A DNA stretch of 64,000 nt from NCBI RefSeq assembly GCF_013364275.1, contig NZ_CP054932.1, positions 2,170,001-2,234,000 of the forward strand. The letters are read 5' to 3'. Origin of the DNA: Actinomadura sp. NAK00032 (GTDB lineage: Bacteria > Actinomycetota > Actinomycetes > Streptosporangiales > Streptosporangiaceae). Positions 55,953 to 63,622 of this stretch are shown piece after piece; the first letter of the stretch is position 1; the number at the start of each line of letters is the position of its first letter. The position numbers were made by a program, and so were the translations under genes. The notes below the pieces were generated by a model. It was not told the origin of the DNA. It saw only the letters and a list, made by a program, of their open reading frames with translations, and ran no database searches.

Positions 55953-57116
55953 ATGAGCTTTGAGATCACACCGTTCCGCATCGAGGTGCCGCAGGCCGAC
56001 CTGGACGACCTGCGCGACCGCCTGGCCCGCACCCGGTTCGCCGACGAGCTGCCCGAGTCCGAGGTGACCGACGGCGTCCAGAAGGGCCCGGTCCAGCCGG
56101 GCTGGGAGTACGGCGTGCCCGTCTCCTTCGTCCGCGACCTGGTGGCCCGCTGGATGCGCTTCGACTGGCGCGCCCAGGAGGCGCGGATGAACGAGTTCCC
56201 GCAGTTCACCACCGAGATCGACGGCCAGCTGATCCACTTCGTGCACGTCCGGTCGCCGGAGCCGGGCGCCACCCCGCTGATCCTCACCCACGGCTGGCCG
56301 AACACGTTCACCGAGTACCTGGACCTGATCGGCCCGCTCACCGACCCGGCGGCGCACGGCGGCGACCCGGCGGACGCGTTCCACGTCGTCGTCCCGTCGC
56401 TGCCCGGCTTCGGGTTCTCGGGGCCCACCCGCACCAAGGGCTGGGGCTCGGCCCGCACCGCCGACGCCTGGGCCGAGCTGATGGCGCGGCTCGGCTACGA
56501 CCGCTTCGGCGCGCACGGCAACGACGCCGGCGCGATCGTCAGCCCCTGGCTCGGGCGCCGCCACCCGGAGCGGGTGATCGGCGTCCACGTCAACCAGATC
56601 TTCTCCTTCCCCTCGGGCGACCCGGCAGAGCTCGCGGGCGTCACCCCGGCGGAGGAGGAGTACCTGCGGTTCCTGGAGGGGTTCGTCGGGCACGCGATCC
56701 ACGACCGCGCACAGGAGGCCCAGCCGCAGACCCTCGCGCACGCCCTGTCGGACTCCCCCGCCGGGCAGCTGGCCTGGGTCGGCCAGCTCCTGGCCGCCCT
56801 GCCCGACCCGGACACGATCCTGACCATCGCCACGATCTACTGGCTGACGAACACCTCGGCGTCCTCGGCGCGCTTCTACTACGAGAACGGCCACGAGCCG
56901 CAGGCCGCCGAGCCGACCACGTTCCCGATCGGGCTGGCGTCGTTCGCCTACGACTTCCGCCCGCTGCGCCGCTTCGCCGAGCGGGACCACCGGAACATCG
57001 TCCACTGGCGCGAGTACGACCGCGGCGGCCACTGGGCCGCCCACGACGCCCCCGACCTGCTCCTGGAGGACGTCCGCGAGTTCTTCCGCGAGCTGCGCGA
57101 CCAGCCCGCGGGCTGA
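55953..57116 (+). CDS. epoxide hydrolase (EHN domain plus alpha/beta hydrolase)
   Basis: The 387-residue protein has the N-terminal EHN region (ITPFRIEVPQADLDDLRDRL) and an alpha/beta hydrolase core. HGWPNTFTEY is the oxyanion loop, AHGNDAGAIV carries the nucleophile Asp, and RGGHWAAHDAPDLL the catalytic His. It opens epoxides to diols by an ester intermediate. The ATG at 55953 has GAGGAGGGG upstream. It is divergent from the kinase gene. A hairpin follows its stop codon. Confidence 0.92.
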   Translation: MSFEITPFRIEVPQADLDDLRDRLARTRFADELPESEVTDGVQKGPVQPGWEYGVPVSFVRDLVARWMRFDWRAQEARMNEFPQFTTEIDGQLIHFVHVRSPEPGATPLILTHGWPNTFTEYLDLIGPLTDPAAHGGDPADAFHVVVPSLPGFGFSGPTRTKGWGSARTADAWAELMARLGYDRFGAHGNDAGAIVSPWLGRRHPERVIGVHVNQIFSFPSGDPAELAGVTPAEEEYLRFLEGFVGHAIHDRAQEAQPQTLAHALSDSPAGQLAWVGQLLAALPDPDTILTIATIYWLTNTSASSARFYYENGHEPQAAEPTTFPIGLASFAYDFRPLRRFAERDHRNIVHWREYDRGGHWAAHDAPDLLLEDVREFFRELRDQPAG

Positions 57117-57128
57117 TCTTCGGCCCGG

Positions 57129-57154
57129 CCGCCACCGTGCCCGGACGGTGGCGG
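57129..57154 (+). terminator. terminator after the epoxide hydrolase gene
   Basis: CCGCCACCGT (57129-57138) pairs perfectly with 57145-57154 around a 6-nt loop, 13 bp after the stop codon. Confidence 0.7.
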
Positions 57155-57170
57155 CGGGGCGCGCTCGGCC

Positions 57171-57210
57171 ATCTTCTGGGAAGATCGTTCCTCACGGGAC
57201 TCCCGTGAGG
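57171..57210. repeat. two further perfect inverted repeats upstream of the whiB7 promoter
   Basis: ATCTTC/GAAGAT (57171-57185, 3-nt loop) is followed by CCTCACGGG/CCCGTGAGG (57190-57210, 3-nt loop). A third, GGGTGA/TCACCC at 57249-57262 with a 2-nt spacer, lies closer to the promoter. They could be terminator parts or operators. Confidence 0.5.
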
Positions 57211-57277
57211 TTCGACGCCGGTGCGCTGGCGCGGGTTTCCCGGGAAAAGGGTGAACTCACCCACAAAACCGCAGGTC

Positions 57278-57316
57278 AAAAATATCTTGCTTGATTCGGC
57301 GAGATCCCCGTACGCT
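57278..57316 (+). promoter_or_regulatory. predicted WhiB7-autoregulated promoter
   Basis: An AAAAATAT stretch (57278-57285) sits directly before a -35 TTGCTT (57287-57292). An 18-nt spacer leads to a -10 TACGCT (57311-57316). An AT-rich element next to -35 is the known mark of WhiB7-activated promoters, where its AT-hook binds. Transcription should begin near 57322. Confidence 0.7.
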
Positions 57317-57388
57317 CGTCGCGAGCAATCAGCCGGCCATCCGGTGTGGATCTTGATCCGCCGGCCGGCCCGAGGAGCCAGAGAGGTG

Positions 57389-57733
57389 GTGTGCAGTCCG
57401 GTGAGCAACACGTCGACCAAATTCACGTCGTCCTGGACCGACGCACGCCTAGGCGCCTCGATGCCCTGTGTCTCGATGCCCAGTGTCTCGGTGCGCGGCA
57501 CCTCCTCGTCCCGCCTCGCCATGCCCGGCGCGTATGAGCGCGTGTGGCTGCGCGACGAGCAGCGGGCGAATCTGCGCGACCTGCGATTCGAGCAGCTGAT
57601 CCAGGACGACCAGGGGCGGAGTGTCTTCGAACTCCTCGTCGACGGCATCGACGCCCCGGCTCCGGCCACGGCCCACATGGGCGCCACCAAGGGTGGCGTG
57701 TCGGGTCCGTACCCCTGGAGGCGACCGGTCTAG
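57389..57733 (+). CDS. upstream ORF in the whiB7 leader (uORF)
   Basis: The frame codes for up to 115 residues. Possible starts are GTGs at 57386, 57389 and 57401 in an AGAGAGGTG context. The N-terminal part is Ser/Thr-rich and unremarkable; the C-terminal part is helical, with ERVWLRDEQRANLRDLRFEQ and DDQGRSVFELLVDGI. I recognise no family. The stop is only 23 bp before the intrinsic terminator in the leader. That is the arrangement expected if ribosome stalling in the uORF controls read-through into whiB7. A shorter uORF in another frame is possible. Confidence 0.5.
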   Translation: MCSPVSNTSTKFTSSWTDARLGASMPCVSMPSVSVRGTSSSRLAMPGAYERVWLRDEQRANLRDLRFEQLIQDDQGRSVFELLVDGIDAPAPATAHMGATKGGVSGPYPWRRPV

Positions 57734-57756
57734 CAAGACAACCGGCAAGCCCCCAG

Positions 57757-57790
57757 GCCGCGGATCCAGACACCGGATCCGCGGCTTTTC
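57757..57790 (+). terminator. intrinsic terminator (attenuator) in the whiB7 leader
   Basis: GCCGCGGATCC (57757-57767) pairs perfectly with 57775-57785 across a 7-nt loop and is followed by TTTTC. It is the only hairpin in the window with a proper T-run. It lies 53 bp before the whiB7 start and would end most leader transcripts. Confidence 0.9.
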
Positions 57791-57842
57791 TCTTTGTCCA
57801 GACCCACCGAAACACCGTTGAGATCCAACGAGAGGAACAAGG

Positions 57843-58130
57843 GTGACTGTGATGCAGGGGGCCCTCGCGATCAGCGAGGAGGACCTCACGCTTCCGTGCC
57901 GGACCGACCCGGAGCTGTTCTTCGCCGAGGCTCCCGCCGACGTCGAGCTCGCCAAGGCGCTGTGCCTGGAGTGCCCGCTCCGCAAGGAGTGCCTCGCCGG
58001 CGCTCTCGAGCGCAGGGAGCCCTGGGGCGTCTGGGGCGGCGAGCTCTTCGTCCGCGGTGTGATCGTGCCGCGCAAGCGGCCGCGCGGCCGCCCGCGCAAG
58101 CACCCGCGCCCTGACGAAGTGGCGGTGTGA
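57843..58130 (+). CDS. whiB7: transcriptional regulator WhiB7
   Basis: The 95-residue protein has four iron-sulfur cysteines at 19, 41, 44 and 50, the GVWGGE turn at 61-66, and a C-terminal RGRPRK AT-hook. That combination defines WhiB7, known from mycobacteria and (as WblC) Streptomyces to bind SigA and activate ribosome-protecting antibiotic-resistance genes. It starts at a GTG. The gene has its own promoter, uORF and attenuator in a leader of about 520 nt. Confidence 0.95.
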   Translation: MTVMQGALAISEEDLTLPCRTDPELFFAEAPADVELAKALCLECPLRKECLAGALERREPWGVWGGELFVRGVIVPRKRPRGRPRKHPRPDEVAV

Positions 58131-58221
58131 GGCAGTGATGCCCGCGACGCTCGACCGAATCGACCCCGGAGGCGTGGCCCCCACGCGGGGACCGCGCCTC
58201 CGGGCGGCCGGGGAGAACGAG

Positions 58222-58422
58222 ATGACATTGCTCAGCCAGGACCTGTCCAGAGAACGAATACCGGCGACCGTGCCGGACGAGATGGCCGCCCGTGTGCGCG
58301 CGCTGCGGCGGGCGCGCCGGGAGGCCCGGACCAGGGCGTCCCGCGTCCGGCGCGTCCTGCTCGCCCCGACCGCTCGGGGCGAGTCGTACACGCACGTCCC
58401 GCGGTCCCACTACCAGGACTGA
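58222..58422 (+). CDS. small hypothetical protein downstream of whiB7 (66 residues)
   Basis: I do not recognise a family. An ATG at 58222 has GGGGAG about 6 nt upstream; an in-frame ATG at 58138 would add 28 residues. The product is basic and helical, with MAARVRALRRARREARTRAS, and ends THVPRSHYQD. It follows whiB7 by 91 bp with no terminator between them, so it is probably in the same transcript, and ends just before a hairpin. Confidence 0.55.
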   Translation: MTLLSQDLSRERIPATVPDEMAARVRALRRARREARTRASRVRRVLLAPTARGESYTHVPRSHYQD

Positions 58423-58424
58423 CC

Positions 58425-58460
58425 GCGCAGAGGCCGCTCACCGGGGGCCGGCCTCTGCGC
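58425..58460 (+). terminator. terminator of the whiB7 unit
   Basis: GCGCAGAGGCCG (58425-58436) pairs with its perfect complement (58449-58460) over a 12-nt loop, directly after the small gene's stop. Confidence 0.75.
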
Positions 58461-58590
58461 CCCAGGCGAAGGAGTGCCCGCCCGGTCGAGGCCCCGCCCG
58501 TCCTTCTTGGATGGTTTGGCGGACGGGAGCGCCTCCCGGCGGGCATGTGGAGCGCGTCCGATGGCCCCACTCCACCGGACGCGCGAAGAG

Positions 58591-58627
58591 CGGAGCCCCG
58601 CGCACCCCATCAGTGCGCGGGGCTCCG
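58591..58627 (-). terminator. terminator of the UbiB-type gene
   Basis: CGGAGCCCCGCGCAC (58591-58605) pairs with its perfect complement (58613-58627) over a 7-nt loop. It lies 30 bp beyond the stop of the minus-strand gene. I see nothing else in the roughly 230 bp between the two genes. Confidence 0.8.
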
Positions 58628-58656
58628 CCATGTCCATCTGGCGCGGCCGGGACCGG

Positions 58657-59997
58657 TCAGCCGGAGACCAGCTCGCCGTCCTCGTCGTCGGCGAAGCCCG
58701 GCACCCACTTCAGGGACTCGGCGCGGGCCGGGATCTCGCATTCGAGCTGGCACAGCACGCCGGTGCCGGCCGACAGCACCCGGTGGATGATCACGTACTC
58801 GGGCGGCAGGTTCAGCTGCCGGACGACGTTGGACGGACGCAGGTCGGTGACCTGCGCGGCCATGTCGCGCAGCCACTCCCGGCTGAACTTGAACGTCTCG
58901 GTGACGAACGGCTCGGTGATCGGGGCGAGGAACGCCTGCAGCGACTCGGCGTCGATCTCGACGCCCTCGCGGATGAAGTCCTCGCGGCGCAGCGCGTCCT
59001 CGACTTCGTCGATGTCGGCCATCGTGCCGATGCGCAGCAGCAGGCCGAGCCGGCGCTGGAAGCCGCCGGGGATGCGGTCGACGGCGCCGAAGTCCAGGAC
59101 GCCGAGCCGGCCGTCGGCCAGCAGCCGGAAGTTGCCGGGGTGCGGGTCGCCGTGCAGCATCCCGCACCGCTTCGGCCCGGACAGCAGGAACCGGCAGTAC
59201 AGCAGGGCCGCGTGGTCGCGGGTCTCCTGGTCCCCGTCGCTGATGATCTTCGAGAGGAGGGTGCCGTCCATCCACTCGGTGATCAGGATGTTCCCGGACT
59301 GGGCGATGACCTCCGGGACGTAGAAGTCGGGGTCGTCCAGGTAGGCCTCGCGGAACAGCGACTGCGACTCGGCCTCGATCGTGTAGTCGAGCTCCTCGAC
59401 CACCCGCTCCTTGAGCTCGGCGAGCATCGACTTGACGTCCAGCCCCGGCATCAGCACGCCGAACAGCCGGCCGAGGCGGGCGAGCTGGTTGAAGTCGCTG
59501 ATCAGCGCCTTCCCGGCGCCCGGGTACTGCACCTTCACCGCGACGGCGCGGCCGTCGTGCCAGACGGCGCGGTGCACCTGCCCGATGGACGCGGCGGCGG
59601 CCGGCCTGTCGTCGAACGACTCGAAGTAGTCGCGCCAGTCCGCGCCGAGGAACTCCTCCAGCACCCCGTGGACGGTCGACACCGGCAGCGGGGGAGCGGC
59701 CTCCTGCAGCTTGGTGAGCGTGGCCCGGTACGGCCCGGCGATCTCCGGCGGCAGCGCCGCCTCGAAGATCGACAGCATCTGGCCGAGCTTCATCGCCCCG
59801 CCCTTGAGCTCGCCGAGGACCTTGAACAGCTGCTCGGCGGTGCGGGTCTGGATCTCCATCGCGACGGCCTCGGCCGGCTTGCCGAAGGTCCGCTTCCCGA
59901 CGCCGAGCGCGGTGCGGCCCGCGAAGCCGATGGGGAGGGACGCCAGCTTTGCTGACCGCGTCACCGCGCGGCGGGGAAGATCGCTCACGTCGTACAT
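58657..59997 (-). CDS. ABC1/UbiB (AarF) family atypical kinase
   Basis: The 446-residue protein has the family's KxGQ-type N-terminal motif (LKGGAMKLGQMLS), the Ala-rich nucleotide loop AAAASIGQVH, the lysine in VAVKVQYPG, and the catalytic MLHGDPHPGNF and VLDFGAVDR motifs. UbiB proteins are atypical kinases/ATPases linked to quinone metabolism and membranes in other organisms. In M. tuberculosis Rv3197 is next to whiB7 as here. I choose the ATG at 59997; a GTG at 60021 is possible. A helical C-terminal extension ends in acidic residues. Confidence 0.9.
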   Translation of the reverse strand: MYDVSDLPRRAVTRSAKLASLPIGFAGRTALGVGKRTFGKPAEAVAMEIQTRTAEQLFKVLGELKGGAMKLGQMLSIFEAALPPEIAGPYRATLTKLQEAAPPLPVSTVHGVLEEFLGADWRDYFESFDDRPAAAASIGQVHRAVWHDGRAVAVKVQYPGAGKALISDFNQLARLGRLFGVLMPGLDVKSMLAELKERVVEELDYTIEAESQSLFREAYLDDPDFYVPEVIAQSGNILITEWMDGTLLSKIISDGDQETRDHAALLYCRFLLSGPKRCGMLHGDPHPGNFRLLADGRLGVLDFGAVDRIPGGFQRRLGLLLRIGTMADIDEVEDALRREDFIREGVEIDAESLQAFLAPITEPFVTETFKFSREWLRDMAAQVTDLRPSNVVRQLNLPPEYVIIHRVLSAGTGVLCQLECEIPARAESLKWVPGFADDEDGELVSG

Positions 59998-60153
59998 TGT
60001 CGGTGATCGGATGTCGTTCACGCCACAACCACCGCCGAGTAAACCTTGGCCCCGCCTCGGCCCACCTCGCTGACCTGCCCCGATGTGGTAAGTGTGCGCT
60101 TTCTCACGGCCCCGGCGCGATGCGGCCGAGCCGGATTCGGTACCGTGCCGGGC

Positions 60154-60954
60154 ATGCCCGGAGACTCCGCCGACCCGCTGCTGGTCGACCGCCGCCCCGA
60201 CGGGGTCGCCGTCCTCACCCTGAACGACCCCGGCCGCCGCAACGCGATGTCGGACGAGATGACCGCCGCGTGGAAGGACGCGATCGCCGGGCTGCGCGGC
60301 GACGCCGGGCTGCGCTGCGTCGTGGTCACCGGCGCCGGCAGCGCCTTCAGCTCCGGCGGGAACCTGTCGTGGCTCGCCGACACGAACTCCGTCGCCGTCC
60401 CGCCGCTGCGCGACCGGATGCTGGAGTTCTACCGGACGTGGCTGACGATCCGCGGCCTGGAGGTGCCGACGATCGCCGCGGTCAACGGGCACGCCGTCGG
60501 CGCCGGGCTGTGCCTCGCCCTCGCCTGCGACCTGCGCTACGCGGCCGACGACGCCAAGCTCCTCGCCCCGTTCACCGCCCTCGGTCTGCACCCCGGAATG
60601 GCCGCGACCTGGCTGTTCCCCGAGGTGGCCGGGCTGCCGCTGGCCCGCGAGATGCTGCTGGCCGGACGCGTCCTCACCGGCGCCGAAGCGGCCGCGCACG
60701 GGCTGGCCAACCAGGCGTTCCCGCGCGCGGAACTGCTGGACAAGGCGCTCGGCACCGCCGCCCGGATCGCCGCGCAGGCGCCGATCGCGACCCGGCTCAC
60801 CAAGGTCGCGCTCGCCGGCGGCGGGCACGCCGACATGGAGGCGGCACTGCGCTGGGAGTCGCTCGCGCAGCCGGTCACGATGTCCTCCCGCGACATGCGC
60901 GAGGGACTGGCCGCCCAGCGGGAGAAGCGCAGCCCGGAATTCACCGGCGAGTAA
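60154..60954 (+). CDS. enoyl-CoA hydratase/isomerase family protein
   Basis: The 266-residue crotonase starts at an ATG at 60154. It has VVTGAGSAFSSGGNLSWLAD (oxyanion hole Gly), AAVNGHAVGAGLCLALACDL and the helix LAREMLLAGR with the second catalytic Glu. The position of the first catalytic Glu (usually PExxLG) reads PFTALG, so hydratase activity is uncertain. It may be an isomerase, ligase or degradative crotonase. The gene is divergent from the UbiB-type gene. Confidence 0.9.
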   Translation: MPGDSADPLLVDRRPDGVAVLTLNDPGRRNAMSDEMTAAWKDAIAGLRGDAGLRCVVVTGAGSAFSSGGNLSWLADTNSVAVPPLRDRMLEFYRTWLTIRGLEVPTIAAVNGHAVGAGLCLALACDLRYAADDAKLLAPFTALGLHPGMAATWLFPEVAGLPLAREMLLAGRVLTGAEAAAHGLANQAFPRAELLDKALGTAARIAAQAPIATRLTKVALAGGGHADMEAALRWESLAQPVTMSSRDMREGLAAQREKRSPEFTGE

Positions 60955-61079
60955 AGCCGCCGACACCTCCGGAGGGGATTTACACAAAGCCCCGAGGGAT
61001 GGTCAAAAGATAGGCGTTGACCTGCGGCAACGTCAAACACCCCCTTTGGCGCGGGCAAATCTTCGAGTAACGTTCAGGC

Positions 61080-61673
61080 GTGCCCCCAAACGTTGAGGTC
61101 CGCCGCAGCGCCAGACGCAGGCGAACCGTGTCCGCCTACCGTGACGGCGACAAGGTGGTGGTGATGGTTCCGTCGAGGCTGAGCAAGGCCGAAGAGGAAC
61201 AGTGGATCGCGACCATCTTGGAACGGCTCGAGGAGCGGGAGCGCCGCAGGCGGCCCACCGACGCCGACCTCCAGTCGCGCGCCCGCGACCTGTCCCGCCG
61301 CTACCTGGACGGCCGCGCCGACCCCATCAGCGTCCGCTGGGTCGCCAACCAGCGCGCCCGCTGGGGGTCCTGCACCCCCGACGACGGCACGATCCGGCTG
61401 TCGACCCGGCTGCGCGGCATGCCCGGCTGGGTGGTCGACTACGTCCTCGTCCACGAGCTGGCGCACCTGCTCATCCCCGGGCACGGCGCCGACTTCTGGG
61501 ACCTGGTCGCCAACTACCCGAAGGCCGACCGCGCCCGCGGCTACCTGGAGGGCGTCGCCGCCGCCGCGCACCTGCCGCTGGAGGCGGACGCGCCCGACGA
61601 CGAGGTCGGCGGCATCCACCACGGCGACGGGCTGCACACCGGCGACGAGTTCCCGCGCGAGGCCGCCGGGTGA
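61080..61673 (+). CDS. YgjP-type zinc metallopeptidase (DUF45, M48-like)
   Basis: The 197-residue protein has the zinc motif VHELAHLLIPGHGADFW (HEXXH plus a later His) and the WGSC signature before it (RARWGSCTPDDG). This matches the DUF45/YgjP family of predicted peptidases. The start is a GTG at 61080. Its stop overlaps the next gene by 4 bp (GTGA). It also belongs to the conserved region around Rv3197. Confidence 0.85.
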   Translation: MPPNVEVRRSARRRRTVSAYRDGDKVVVMVPSRLSKAEEEQWIATILERLEERERRRRPTDADLQSRARDLSRRYLDGRADPISVRWVANQRARWGSCTPDDGTIRLSTRLRGMPGWVVDYVLVHELAHLLIPGHGADFWDLVANYPKADRARGYLEGVAAAAHLPLEADAPDDEVGGIHHGDGLHTGDEFPREAAG

Positions 61674-62335
61674 CCGACGGTCCCGCCGCGCCGCGTCCCC
61701 CGCAGGACGCCCGTTTCGCCGCGGTGCTCTCGTTCCCTGCCCGGAACGGGGCCGCGCCGCCCGCCGGCGTCGATCCCGACGAGTTCCGCCTCGCGCTGCT
61801 GGAGGACGCCTACGAGGTCGTCGCCGGGCTCGAACTGGTCACGCCCGCGCTCGTCCTGGACCCGCCCCACCAGCCGGACGCCGAGGCGGTCACCTGGCCG
61901 GGCACGCCGATCGTCCGGGAGGGCACGCTCGCCGGCGCGTTCGCCGCCCTGCACGCGCTGGGCGCCGGGTCCGCGGCGCTGGTCGCCCCCGATGCCCCCG
62001 ACCTGCCGCCGCTGCTGCTCGGCAAGCTGTTCCGCGCCCTCGGCGGCGCCCCGGCCGCCGCCTGCCAGGCCGAAGGCACCGGCCAGGGCCTCGTCGCGCT
62101 CGCCGCGCGCCTCCCCCTGCCGGGCTGGCTCGCCGCCGCCCTGCACGACGTCGGCCTCGACACCCCGGACGCCCTGGCCCGGCTGCGCGCCGCCGCGCCC
62201 CGCCCCGGCCTGGTGCCGCAGGGCCCCGGCTGGCACCGCGTCCGCACCCCCGCCGACCTGCGCTTCCTCGACCCGGGCCTGGAGGGCTGGGAGAACACCC
62301 GCGCCCTGCTGGAAGGCCACCCGCTCGGCCGCTGA
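61670..62335 (+). CDS. DUF2064-like nucleotidyltransferase-fold protein
   Basis: The 221-residue protein resembles the TIGR04282/DUF2064 glycosyltransferase-A-like family in its middle: REGTLAGAFAALHALGAGSA and then a DAPDLPPLLLGKLFRAL motif. The N-terminal nucleotide-binding region is unlike the classical family. It may be a degenerate CofC/MobA relative. It starts at a GTG overlapping the peptidase stop, so it is co-translated. The match is partial. Confidence 0.65.
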   Translation: MTDGPAAPRPPQDARFAAVLSFPARNGAAPPAGVDPDEFRLALLEDAYEVVAGLELVTPALVLDPPHQPDAEAVTWPGTPIVREGTLAGAFAALHALGAGSAALVAPDAPDLPPLLLGKLFRALGGAPAAACQAEGTGQGLVALAARLPLPGWLAAALHDVGLDTPDALARLRAAAPRPGLVPQGPGWHRVRTPADLRFLDPGLEGWENTRALLEGHPLGR

Positions 62336-62369
62336 GCCGCCCGGTTCGGCGGCCCGGCGACCCGGCGGT

Positions 62370-62966
62370 TCAGCCCGGCGTCCCGGCCGCGAGGGCGGCG
62401 CGGACCAGGGCGCGCGTGCCCTCGTCCGCCGACGCGGGCAGCGTCCCCACCGGGAACCACCGCGCCTCGTCACCGCCGGGCACCGGTTCCGGCACGGCCC
62501 CGGGCGGGGCCGTGGCCGTGAACTGCACGTCCAGATGCAGCAGGTCGCGGCCGCCGCACCGGGCCTGATAACGATCGAGGCGCAGGGGAGTGCCCGCGAT
62601 CTCCAGGTCCGGAATGCCGGACTCCTCGGCGGCCTCCCGCCGCGCGGCGGCGAGCAGGGCCGGGTCGTCGGGCTCGCAGTGGCCGCCGAGCTGCGCCCAC
62701 CTGCCCATCCGGCGGTGGTGGGTGAGCAGCACGCTCGTGCGCGCCCGGTCGAGGACGGCGACACCGACCGTGATGTGACCCGGGTCGCAGCCCCGGTCGG
62801 TGCCGTCGGGATGGGCGAGCAGGTGCTCCAGGAACGCCTCGCGGAGACGGCCCTGCCCAGGGTCGGGCGCGTGCCACCGCCGCAGCAGCGAGACCGCGTC
62901 GGCGTGCCGCCCCGCGCCGGTGTGCCGCCCCGCGCCGGCCCGCTCGCCCGCGGACCCCTCGCTCAC
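62370..62966 (-). CDS. Nudix hydrolase
   Basis: The 198-residue protein has a Nudix box GGHCEPDDPALLAAARREAA then EESG. The N-terminal helical section HAPDPGQGRLREAFLEHLLA and HITVGVAVLD are typical of a family of Nudix proteins from actinomycetes. The substrate is unknown. It starts at a GTG overlapping the HD stop (GTGA). A short imitation repeat GAGRHTGAGRHAD precedes the domain. Confidence 0.9.
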   Translation of the reverse strand: MSEGSAGERAGAGRHTGAGRHADAVSLLRRWHAPDPGQGRLREAFLEHLLAHPDGTDRGCDPGHITVGVAVLDRARTSVLLTHHRRMGRWAQLGGHCEPDDPALLAAARREAAEESGIPDLEIAGTPLRLDRYQARCGGRDLLHLDVQFTATAPPGAVPEPVPGGDEARWFPVGTLPASADEGTRALVRAALAAGTPG

Positions 62967-63622
62967 CCGATGTCCTTGGCGTCCCACTCGGTGAGGAAGT
63001 CGTCGAGGAACCGCTCCAGGACGCGGTGCCTGCGCTCGGCCAGCCGGCGCCCGCCCTCGGTGTTCATCCGGTCCTTCAGCAGCAGGAGCTTCTCGTAGAA
63101 GTGGTTGATCGTGCTGCCCTCGCGGTTCAGGTAGTCGTCCAGCGACGTGTGCAGGTGCGGGGACAGGCCCGGCACGTGCATGGGCTCGCCCTTGTAGCCG
63201 CCGTAGGCGAACGCGCGCGCCGCGCCGATGGCGCCGAGCGCGTCGAGCCGGTCGGCGTCCTGCACGACCTTGCCCTCGATGGTCGCCATCTCCGACGCCG
63301 TCCCCGCGCCCTTGAAGGACATCGCGGCGATGATGTCCGCCACGTCCTGCGCGACGCCCTCCGGCTCGCCCAGGCCGACCAGCCATTCGAACGCCCGGCG
63401 CGGCCCCTTGGTCAGGTCGCCGCCGTTCAGCTTGTAGTCGGAGATGTCGTGGAGCAGCGCGGCCAGTTCGACCACGTACAGGTCGGCCCGCTCCTCGCGG
63501 GCCAGCTCCAGCGCCAGCCGGCGGACCCTCGCCACGTGCCACCAGTCGTGCCCCGAGGAGTCGGCCTCCAGTGTCTTCCTGGCGTACTCGGCCGTGCGCT
63601 CGATGACGTCGGTCTTGTTCAT
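62963..63622 (-). CDS. HD-domain phosphohydrolase (YedJ/YfdR-like)
   Basis: The 219-residue protein has the metal site of an HD phosphohydrolase: GHDWWHVARVRRLA (first His), AALLHDISDYKL (HD) and VVQDADRLDALGAIG (final Asp). It also carries the C-terminal HFYEKLLLLKDRMNTEGGRR segment of this subfamily. The substrate is probably a nucleotide. It overlaps the SPASM gene upstream (ATGA) and the Nudix gene downstream (GTGA), so three genes are read as a coupled unit. Confidence 0.9.
   Translation of the reverse strand: MNKTDVIERTAEYARKTLEADSSGHDWWHVARVRRLALELAREERADLYVVELAALLHDISDYKLNGGDLTKGPRRAFEWLVGLGEPEGVAQDVADIIAAMSFKGAGTASEMATIEGKVVQDADRLDALGAIGAARAFAYGGYKGEPMHVPGLSPHLHTSLDDYLNREGSTINHFYEKLLLLKDRMNTEGGRRLAERRHRVLERFLDDFLTEWDAKDIG

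Noticed and set aside
57346..57537. 63-codon ATG frame in the whiB7 leader as the main uORF
   Set aside because: It has no clear ribosome site, is Arg/Pro-rich and ends 220 bp before the terminator, too far to act on it. The frame ending at 57733 fits better, but this is not proven.
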